DNA from: CAYZGU01 sp964478165
GTDB taxonomy: Bacteria > Poribacteria > WGA-4E > JAJDTR01
Length of the DNA: 64,000 nt
Direction of reading: 5' to 3'
Assembly: GCA_964478165.1 (NCBI GenBank)
Contig: CAYZGU010000004.1
Location: forward strand, 1 to 64,000
This document shows, piece after piece, positions 57,575-64,000 of the stretch; position 1 is the first letter of the stretch; every line of letters starts with the position of its first letter. The notes beneath the pieces are model-generated. The model saw only the letters and a program-made list of their open reading frames with translations, was not told where the DNA came from and did not search any database. The position numbers and the translations under genes were made by a program.

Positions 57575-58792
57575 ATGAAAATTACCGATATTGAAGCAAT
57601 TCCAATTTACCCGCGTATTGCCGCACGCAACGAAGGATTTCAGGCGCGATTCAACGGCATCAATCACCGCACAGCTTTCAAGGTGCGCACGGACAATGGA
57701 CTCGTTGGCTATGGAGACTATCGTTGTCCTCCACCATCCCAATCCGAAATTGAGCCGCTAATTGGTGCGAATCCCTTTAACTTTATCAATAACAACCTGA
57801 ACGCAGGGCTGTGCGGTGCTCTGTATGACGTAATGGGAAAACACCTGGAAGTGCCTGCCTATAAGCTTATGGGCCAAAAGGTGCGAGACGCGGTTTCTGT
57901 CGCTGCCTGGACAAGACCGGCGTCACCGGACGATTTTCGCGACGAAGTTGCTCGAGCAGTTTCTCAGGGATACATGAATTTCAAGATGCACACCTGTGAA
58001 TATTACGATGTAATCGAACAGACCCGTGCAGCTCAAGAGGTCGCGCCCGAAGGTTTCAAGATTCAGTACGACTTCAACTCCAACCGCAGCCTGGGAGCGG
58101 TGCTCCCACTTGTTCGCGAACTAGAAAAATTCCCTGTTGTTGGCTACATTGAAGACCCTATTGTGCGCCACGATATTGATAGTTGGCGGAAGTTGAGAGA
58201 ACAGAGTCGTATTCCTATTGTGATGCACGTTCCGCAGCTAGGTGGTGCTATGGAGGTGATTCACGGTCTTGCCGATGCATATATGATCGGCGAATCGGGT
58301 GTCGGTGATGCGCTGGCTCGAGGTTTTGTCTACGCGAAGGCGAACCTTCAAACGATTATACAACTAACGGGTGGTACGCTCACAAAGGCCTTGGCTTTGC
58401 ACATGGGAGCGGTATTGCCGACGATGACTGGGCATTCACTGAATATTGATGACCAATATGAGGAGGACATCACCATCGAGCGAATTCCGATTGTTGAGGG
58501 AGCGTCACCCGTTCCAGAAGGTCCGGGGCTGGGTTATGAAGTGGATGAAGATGCTCTAGCACGGGCAGCCGCAAATAAACCGACAGAACTTTCCAGACAT
58601 GTGGGTATTCTCTCTTTTTCCAGTGGTCGAAAGCTCTATACCCCCTCGTTTCCATCCGTTACACAGATCACCGGCTGCGAAGAAGGAACGATTCGGGGCG
58701 TCAATTTCAAGTTATGGGATGACGATGGTTCCCAGGAATTCGAGCGGATCTACGCGCAGGTGCGACGAGAAGGGACGATTCCCGTAGTCTGA
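57575..58792 (+). CDS. Enolase-superfamily protein (mandelate racemase/muconate lactonizing enzyme type)
   Basis: A 405-residue protein; the ATG at 57575 has better spacing from GGAAAGG than the ATG at 57569. The amino-terminal capping domain (ITDIEAIPIYPRIAARNEGF, VRTDNGLVGYGDY) is followed by the barrel: LCGALYDVMGKHLEVPAYKLMG, YMNFKMH at the KxK position, IQYDFNSNRS with a metal-ligand Asp and VVGYIEDPI with the Glu. The third ligand position, usually Glu or Asp, is unclear and falls near IPIVMHVPQLGG. The KxK motif reads KxH. Such proteins dehydrate or epimerise sugar acids. These changes suggest an unusual reaction or a non-enzymatic role. Confidence 0.85.
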   Translation: MKITDIEAIPIYPRIAARNEGFQARFNGINHRTAFKVRTDNGLVGYGDYRCPPPSQSEIEPLIGANPFNFINNNLNAGLCGALYDVMGKHLEVPAYKLMGQKVRDAVSVAAWTRPASPDDFRDEVARAVSQGYMNFKMHTCEYYDVIEQTRAAQEVAPEGFKIQYDFNSNRSLGAVLPLVRELEKFPVVGYIEDPIVRHDIDSWRKLREQSRIPIVMHVPQLGGAMEVIHGLADAYMIGESGVGDALARGFVYAKANLQTIIQLTGGTLTKALALHMGAVLPTMTGHSLNIDDQYEEDITIERIPIVEGASPVPEGPGLGYEVDEDALARAAANKPTELSRHVGILSFSSGRKLYTPSFPSVTQITGCEEGTIRGVNFKLWDDDGSQEFERIYAQVRREGTIPVV

Positions 58793-58856
58793 GAAGTTCC
58801 AGGTCTTTGATCAGTCTCTGAGTTTCATTGAATTCGAATTGAAAGGAGTATTTCAC

Positions 58857-59759
58857 ATGCGAATTACGCATTCCTGGACCGATCATGATGCGCTAATATC
58901 GGTAGAAGGGCTGAGTAGATCGATACGGATTTTACATGTGGCTGATACACACATGGGACTGATCGATAACCGCGATCCTGAACATGTTGCTACCTTACGT
59001 GGCTTCGCGGATCGTTTTCTAGACCGACACGAAAACCGGGACGCGGAGGGTAATCCAATTCCTCCAGAGGAGGCTTTCTCGCATATGATGGTTGCCGCCC
59101 GAACGCAGGAGTTAGATTTAATTGGCTTGACTGGCGACATTGTTGATTTTCCATCTGTAGCGAATGTAGATGCAGTTTTGACAGGTATCGAGGATTCTGG
59201 TGTGCCTACGCTTTATACAGCGGGTAATCATGACTGGCTTTTCCCAGCGGCTTCCGAGAATGCTAATCAAACGGAGTTGCGAGCCGCAGGTTGGGTGATG
59301 TTGCAACGTCTTTACAAGGGTGAACCTGCCTACGAAATGCGAGACATCGATGGAGTCAGAATCTTGGCCATTGACGATTCAACCTATCAGATGGATGAGG
59401 CGCAGCTGGAATTCACGCGGAAGGCGCTGGCGGATGGGTTACCCACTGTCATCCTAATGCACATTCCTTTGAGTATTCCAACCTTGCGCGCTCCTACAGT
59501 CGAATATAAAGGGTCTCCAATCTTGGTCGGAGATCCGGATTGGGACTTGGCCCATCGTGCACGGGTTGGTTTGAAGGAAGATACGTCAACAACCCTGGAG
59601 TTCGTGCGGCTTGTTGCCGGTGCGGAGAATTTGGTGGCAATTCTCTCTGGACATCTACACTTTGCGCATACCGATTCCCTTAGCCCAAATGCCGTTCAGT
59701 ACCTGGCACCACCTGGTTATGCGGGCGAATCACGATTGGTCGAGTTGCGTCCACTGTAA
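58857..59759 (+). CDS. Calcineurin-like metallophosphoesterase 2
   Basis: The ATG at 58857 (MRITHSWTDHD) follows AAAGGAG; the TTG at 58839 lies within the leader. The 300-residue protein has all metal motifs: ILHVADTHMGLIDN, GLTGDIVDFP, YTAGNHDWLFP, LMHIPLS and LSGHLHFAHTD. It is a paralogue of the gene at 47052 (shared EGLSRSIRILH-type opening and GNHDW context). Two copies in one cluster, each next to a different enzyme, suggest two phosphorylated substrates or a recent block duplication. Confidence 0.88.
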   Translation: MRITHSWTDHDALISVEGLSRSIRILHVADTHMGLIDNRDPEHVATLRGFADRFLDRHENRDAEGNPIPPEEAFSHMMVAARTQELDLIGLTGDIVDFPSVANVDAVLTGIEDSGVPTLYTAGNHDWLFPAASENANQTELRAAGWVMLQRLYKGEPAYEMRDIDGVRILAIDDSTYQMDEAQLEFTRKALADGLPTVILMHIPLSIPTLRAPTVEYKGSPILVGDPDWDLAHRARVGLKEDTSTTLEFVRLVAGAENLVAILSGHLHFAHTDSLSPNAVQYLAPPGYAGESRLVELRPL

Positions 59760-59849
59760 CAGCAGTACTCGTATATTTTCGAGGGATATTAGAGTACAGA
59801 CTAAGATCTGCGTGTTCCAATGTTTTTCGTCCGATAGAAAGGGATTCAA

Positions 59850-60611
59850 ATGAATTGGAAAGATGATTCAGAGCAACTCAAATCTGACTTTGTCCGGGAT
59901 GGGTTCGTAGTCCTGAGGGGATTTTACTCTTCTGCTGAGGTTGAGGCGTTGAACGGGTATATCGACCAGTACATCTCAGAGGCGATTCCCAAACTGCCTT
60001 CCAGCGCCGCATTTTACGAGCTCGAAGGTCAATCCGAAACTATCATGAGATTGCAGAATCTGGAGGAGCACGATAGCTATTTTGCACAACTCAATGCCAG
60101 TGAGCGGTTTGCTGGATTGGCGGAATGCCTGCTGGCCGATGGGATAGTGAGAAAGAATATGCAGTGGTTTACCAAACCTGCACGAAGTGCGGCGGAGACG
60201 CCACCGCATCAGGATGGATTTTACTTCAATCTCGAACCGGCTGAGGCGATTACCCTCTGGTTAGCTCTAGATACAATCAATGCTGAAAATGGGTGCATAA
60301 GGTATGTGCGCGGATCGCATCGTCGGGGAATGCGATCTCACCAGGCGTCAGGCGTGTTCGGATTTTCACAAGGGATGTCCGATTATGGCGAGGCGGATGC
60401 TCAGTTGGAGGTGCCAATTCATGGAGAACCGGGGGATCTAATCGCACATCATTGTATGATGATTCACCGGGCAGAAGCAAATTTGACCAATCAACCGCGC
60501 CGTGCTCTTGGGTTTGTTTACTTTGCCCAGCGCGCAAAGGTAAACAAAGAAAGTCTAGGGGTATATAAGAAACAGCTGAACGAGCAAAGGGCGAAGGCTG
60601 ACACAACTTGA
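59850..60611 (+). CDS. Phytanoyl-CoA dioxygenase family protein (PhyH)
   Basis: A 253-residue non-haem iron, 2-oxoglutarate-dependent oxygenase. The facial triad is complete: His 120 and Asp 122 in TPPHQDGFYF and His 206 in MMIHRAEANLT, with Arg 217/218 (NQPRRALGF) to bind 2-oxoglutarate. FVRDGFVVLRGFYSSAEVEAL at the start and GCIRYVRGSHRRG are typical. The ATG follows AAAGGG. Substrates of this family range from lipids to sugars and phosphonates. Here the context of sugar-type oxidoreductases suggests hydroxylation or oxidative cleavage of a small polar compound. Confidence 0.92.
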   Translation: MNWKDDSEQLKSDFVRDGFVVLRGFYSSAEVEALNGYIDQYISEAIPKLPSSAAFYELEGQSETIMRLQNLEEHDSYFAQLNASERFAGLAECLLADGIVRKNMQWFTKPARSAAETPPHQDGFYFNLEPAEAITLWLALDTINAENGCIRYVRGSHRRGMRSHQASGVFGFSQGMSDYGEADAQLEVPIHGEPGDLIAHHCMMIHRAEANLTNQPRRALGFVYFAQRAKVNKESLGVYKKQLNEQRAKADTT

Positions 60612-60641
60612 GCTGAGGAAGTTTTGTTGGGAAGGTATATC

Positions 60642-61766
60642 ATGACTGATTCACGGAAACGAAAATACCGCGTGGCCATCATTGGTTGTGGACGTAAAGG
60701 AACCCAGCACGCAAGAGCGTACCAGCTCACACCTATGACAGAAGTGGTGGCGGCCGCTGACACCGATCCAGATAATCTACAATTGTTTTGTAAGAGGTTT
60801 AAGGTTCCGGGCTATAGCAACTATCGTGAGATGCTGGTGAAAGAACGTATTGACATCGCAGCGCCTATTCTACCGGTGAAACCAAATCCCGAGGTGGTCA
60901 TCGGTTGTGCGGAATCTGGGGTAAGGGGAATTCTCTGCGAAAAACCGATTGCAGCGAGTTTGGCTGATGCCGACCACATGGTCGACGTGTGTCGATCTCT
61001 AGGTGTGAAATTCGCTTCTGGCGACCTTGATCGTAACCTACCGGACTACTGGAAAGCACGTGAAATTATCGATTCGGGCGAGCTTGGAGCGGTTCGGAGT
61101 ATTAACTTATTGTCCGGATCGGGTATGGAGTGGGATATCCAGGGATTGAGTCTTACGCGTCTCTTTGCTGGAGATGCTAATGTGGCATGGGTCACGGGTT
61201 GGATGGATGGCGATGCGTTCAGTGATGACGACCAGGGCGAAGCAGGGTACATTCGTTTTACCAACGGCGTCGAGGCTTTTCGGCGTCGCAGAAAGAACGC
61301 CAAAATGGGGATTGAGGTGGCATGCACCCACGGCGTGTTTTATACCAGCTACTCCCATCTTAGCATGTGGAAAGCAAAATCGGGGGTCGACCGACCAAAC
61401 TGGGGTTCGCTTGAGAAAGTGCGGGGAGTCTTTAAGAAAACGTCTCAGTATGAAGGCAGCGGTTCCTATGATGCCGACGGTTGGCGTTGGGCGGGAAATC
61501 GCAACTTGGCGAGTGTGCAATCTATTATCGATGCAATTGAGAACGATGTGGAACCAACTGGTAGCGGTGACAATGGACGGAAGTGTTTGGAGATTGCAAT
61601 CGCGTTCCGCGAATCACATCGTCGTAACCATCATCCCGTTAGGCTGCCACTCAAGGACCGTAGTCTGAAGATTATCCCGCCGATGGGGCGTTGGTTGAAT
61701 AAGAAAGAGACAATGAGCGCTGAAGCGTATGCTACATCGATTGGGAATTGGAAGAAGGGTGAATAA
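60642..61766 (+). CDS. Gfo/Idh/MocA family oxidoreductase 2
   Basis: The ATG at 60642 (MTDSRKRKYRVAIIGCG) follows GGAAGG; the TTG at 60624 is not needed. The 374-residue protein has the Rossmann motif VAIIGCGRKGTQHARAYQL, AADTDPDNLQLF, the EKP motif in ILCEKPIAASLADAD and SGDLDRNLPDYWKAREIID. Where copies 1, 3 and 4 have a Gly- and Cys-containing loop near residue 160 (GGGCQ or GAGCQ), this one has MEWDIQGLSL, so its substrate pocket probably differs. It starts 30 bp after the dioxygenase stop. Confidence 0.9.
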   Translation: MTDSRKRKYRVAIIGCGRKGTQHARAYQLTPMTEVVAAADTDPDNLQLFCKRFKVPGYSNYREMLVKERIDIAAPILPVKPNPEVVIGCAESGVRGILCEKPIAASLADADHMVDVCRSLGVKFASGDLDRNLPDYWKAREIIDSGELGAVRSINLLSGSGMEWDIQGLSLTRLFAGDANVAWVTGWMDGDAFSDDDQGEAGYIRFTNGVEAFRRRRKNAKMGIEVACTHGVFYTSYSHLSMWKAKSGVDRPNWGSLEKVRGVFKKTSQYEGSGSYDADGWRWAGNRNLASVQSIIDAIENDVEPTGSGDNGRKCLEIAIAFRESHRRNHHPVRLPLKDRSLKIIPPMGRWLNKKETMSAEAYATSIGNWKKGE

Positions 61767-61783
61767 TTACATGAAAGAAAACA

Positions 61784-62920
61784 ATGCTACAGTCAAATGA
61801 AGCGAAATACCGCGTCGCAGCAATAGGTTGTGGCAGAAAAGGTACTGAACATGCGAGAGCCTACTATCTTAATCCACTTACAGAGGTTGTTGCGGCGGCG
61901 GATACTGATTCTGAAAACCTTGATCTTTTCTGCAGGCGTTTTAACGTGCCCGGTTATTCTGATCACAATGAGATGTTGTGTGTTGAGGAAGTGGATATCG
62001 TTTCCACAATCTTGCCGGTAAGTAGTAATCCCCAGGTGGTGATTGATTGTGCGCGTTCGGGAGCGGTAAGGGCGATATGCTGTGAGAAACCCATGGCAGC
62101 GTCGCTACAAGATGCTGACCGGATGTTCGAAGAATGTCAGGCGCGGGGGATTAAACTGGGTTGTGGAGATTTGGAACGGAATCACCCCGACTATTGGAAG
62201 GCGCATCGAATAATAGAATCTGGCGAACTCGGAAAAGTACGCAGCATCAGCTTTACCCAGGGGAGTGGAAGTCAGATGTCGGGCGGCGGCTGTCAGGTCT
62301 TCAGCCTGATACGGTTGTTTGCGGGAGACACGGAGGGAGCCTGGGTTCTCGGTTGGGTGGACGACGATGCAAGTAGTGATTATGACCAAGGTGGTGCGGG
62401 CTACATTCGTTTCGTGAATGGTATTGAGGCGTTCGTTCACCGCGGGAGCACGGCGAAATTTGGGTTCGAGGTGTTATGCGAGCGGGGGTTGTTTCATAGC
62501 GATGGCCGATACCTTCACATGTGGAAATCGGAAGGCGGGATGGAGCAGTCCGCTTGGACTGATTTAAAAAAGATGGAGGGTGTGTTTTCCGAAACGGAGA
62601 TTCTACATCAGGGTTTCGGTACTATCGATGATGAGGGTTGGGAACGTGGCGGAGCTCGGCAGCACGCGACCATCCAATCGATGGTTAACGCGCTCGAAAT
62701 GGATGTTGAGCCAAGCGGCAATGGAGACAACGGTCGTAAAGTGTTAGAGATGGCTATTGCCATTCGAGAATCACATTACCGCGGGCATATTCCGGTCAAA
62801 CTGCCACTCGAAGATCGGAGTTTGAGAATGATCCCTGTTCCGGGGCGATGGTTAAATAAGAAAGAAGTCTATGGTAGAGAATGGTACACTAAACAGTTGG
62901 ACCGATTTACACGGAGTTAG
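61784..62920 (+). CDS. Gfo/Idh/MocA family oxidoreductase 3
   Basis: A 378-residue paralogue starting at ATG 61784 (MLQSNEAKYRVAAIGCG), 17 bp after copy 2. It shows GCGRKGTEHARAYYLNP, AADTDSENLDLFC, RAICCEKPMAASLQDAD, GCGDLERNHPDYWKAHRIIE, QMSGGGCQVFSLIRLFAGD, and DQGGAGYIRFVNGIEAFVHR. The end LPLEDRSLRMIPVPGRWLNK is shared with copies 2 and 4. Only a weak GAAAG-type ribosome binding site is present, so translation may be coupled to copy 2. Confidence 0.9.
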   Translation: MLQSNEAKYRVAAIGCGRKGTEHARAYYLNPLTEVVAAADTDSENLDLFCRRFNVPGYSDHNEMLCVEEVDIVSTILPVSSNPQVVIDCARSGAVRAICCEKPMAASLQDADRMFEECQARGIKLGCGDLERNHPDYWKAHRIIESGELGKVRSISFTQGSGSQMSGGGCQVFSLIRLFAGDTEGAWVLGWVDDDASSDYDQGGAGYIRFVNGIEAFVHRGSTAKFGFEVLCERGLFHSDGRYLHMWKSEGGMEQSAWTDLKKMEGVFSETEILHQGFGTIDDEGWERGGARQHATIQSMVNALEMDVEPSGNGDNGRKVLEMAIAIRESHYRGHIPVKLPLEDRSLRMIPVPGRWLNKKEVYGREWYTKQLDRFTRS

Positions 62921-62924
62921 GCAC

Positions 62925-64000
62925 ATGGGTGAGAAAGAAATCGCGAAATATCGCGTAGGACTGATTGGTTGTGGTAGAAAGGGGACTGGGCACGCAACAG
63001 GCTATGAGGCCCATCCCTTAACACAAGTTGTTGCTGCTGCGGATACGGATGTAGAGAATCTAGAGCTCTTTTGTCAACGATTTGGCGTTCCCGGCTATGA
63101 AGATTACGGGGAAATGCTTGAGAAAGAGAGAATCGACATTGCGGCTCCAATCTTGCCAACTAGCTTCAATCCAGAAGTTGTCCTTGGGTGTGCGAGCGCG
63201 GGTGTCAAGGCTATCTTCTGCGAGAAGCCGATGTCCGCCAGCCTGGAAGATGCAGATCAAATGGTCGAGGCGTGCCGTTCTCGTGGGATAAAGTTCGCGG
63301 CTGGCGATGCGTTTCGAAATCTTGCCCAATATTGGGACGCACGGGGACTGATTGAAGCGGGTGAGATCGGTGAAGTTTTGAGCATCAATCTATATGATGC
63401 GACTACCACAATTTGGGGTGCAGGTTGTCAGGGTTTAGCTTTGATGAGCATGTTCGCATGGGATGGGGATGTTGAGCAGGTGATTGGACATGTCGCAGAC
63501 CCATTTAGTGACGACGATCAAGACATGGGTGGATACATCCGCTTCAGTAACGGAATTGAATGTCTTGTTCACTCGAAACCGGCTGCAAGACGTGGGATTG
63601 AGGTTGTGGGGAGTCATGGTATTTTCGCCAGTGACTACAAGACTTTTCACCTTTCGAAACTGGATGAAAGTGCGAATCCGCGCGCTGCAGAGCTATCACA
63701 ACTACATGAAATTGACGGACGGTTTCCAGAGATTACATATGGATTCACTTACGATAACGACGGGAGGCGACTTCCCGGGCATCGTCAAATGGCAAGTATA
63801 CAGTCTATTGTTGATTCTCTTGAAGACGATATTGAACCGCGATGTAGTGGTGCGAGTATGCTCAGGGTGTTGGAAATCGCGATTGCGCTTCGTGAGTCTC
63901 ACCGATGTGGGCACGCTCCCGTGAAGCTACCGCTTGAAGATCGGAGTCTGAAAATCATTCCCGTTCCCGCGCGATGGTTAAACAAGAAAGAGGTTTACGG
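62925..64000 (+). CDS. Gfo/Idh/MocA family oxidoreductase 4 (3' partial)
   Basis: Starts at ATG 62925 (MGEKEIAKYRVGLIGCG), four bases after the stop of copy 3, and runs open to the window end (358 codons). Motifs are GLIGCGRKGTGHATGYEAHP, AADTDVENLELFCQRF, IFCEKPMSASLEDADQM, AAGDAFRNLAQYWDARGLIE and TTIWGAGCQGLALMSMF. It is the most divergent of the four; for instance the DxxRN helix reads DAFRN where others have DMDRN, DLDRN or DLERN. By comparison with copy 3 only some 10-15 residues are missing after LNKKEVYG. Confidence 0.88.
   Translation, partial: MGEKEIAKYRVGLIGCGRKGTGHATGYEAHPLTQVVAAADTDVENLELFCQRFGVPGYEDYGEMLEKERIDIAAPILPTSFNPEVVLGCASAGVKAIFCEKPMSASLEDADQMVEACRSRGIKFAAGDAFRNLAQYWDARGLIEAGEIGEVLSINLYDATTTIWGAGCQGLALMSMFAWDGDVEQVIGHVADPFSDDDQDMGGYIRFSNGIECLVHSKPAARRGIEVVGSHGIFASDYKTFHLSKLDESANPRAAELSQLHEIDGRFPEITYGFTYDNDGRRLPGHRQMASIQSIVDSLEDDIEPRCSGASMLRVLEIAIALRESHRCGHAPVKLPLEDRSLKIIPVPARWLNKKEVY

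Noticed and set aside
1..64000. tRNA genes, rRNA, CRISPR arrays, transposases, phage genes
   Set aside because: None was recognised by eye. A tRNA could be missed without a covariance search.

Overview
The window is a bacterial chromosome segment of moderate GC content. It most likely comes from a member of Candidatus Poribacteria or a close relative. This rests mainly on the carboxy-terminal signature N[YF]PNPFNPETW[IM]P[YF]Q followed by AYWDG in two secreted proteins, and on a gene mix rich in Gfo/Idh/MocA oxidoreductases, phytanoyl-CoA dioxygenase, LamG proteins and formylglycine-enzyme-like proteins. No tRNA, rRNA, CRISPR array, insertion sequence or phage gene was recognised.

Layout. 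1-4.8 kb: the end of a secreted repeat protein, then a secreted caspase-like protease with a PEGA domain and a membrane-anchored partner. 5-9 kb: a fused dipeptide ABC ATPase and mutL. 9-10.6 kb: a decayed TIM-barrel epimerase and a DUF4956 membrane protein. 10.7-22 kb, minus strand: cytochrome c, a xylulokinase-like FGGY kinase, a beta-propeller protein, glutathione-independent formaldehyde dehydrogenase, a decayed TauD dioxygenase, and an NHL propeller joined to an apparent outer-membrane barrel. 22.5-27 kb, minus strand: housekeeping genes ksgA, coaBC, gmk, yicC and a four-cluster ferredoxin. 27.7-30 kb: a CADD/TenA-like enzyme behind a perfect consensus promoter, an NTF2-like protein and a formylglycine-enzyme-like protein. 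31-33.7 kb: a broken gamma-glutamyltransferase and rsmI. 34-37 kb: a cohesin-domain secreted protein and uppP. 37.2-38.3 kb: a probable selenoprotein with a UxxC motif read through an in-frame TGA. 40-43 kb: three LamG-like secreted proteins ending in an intrinsic terminator.

44-64 kb is one long plus-strand cluster. It holds an SDR-type dehydrogenase, four paralogues of an unrecognised 650-685-residue cytoplasmic protein, two metallophosphoesterases, a PIG-L deacetylase, four Gfo/Idh/MocA oxidoreductases, an enolase-superfamily protein, a phytanoyl-CoA dioxygenase and a decayed thymidylate-kinase-like gene. The content suggests stepwise breakdown of a modified sugar or sugar acid (deacetylation, dephosphorylation, oxidation, dehydration). 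The substrate cannot be read from the sequence.

The two most notable items are the selenoprotein candidate and the tandem family of four large unknown proteins. At least four pseudogenes with recognisable parents (epimerase, TauD, Ggt, kinase) show that decay is common in this stretch, unless some of the frame changes are sequencing errors.
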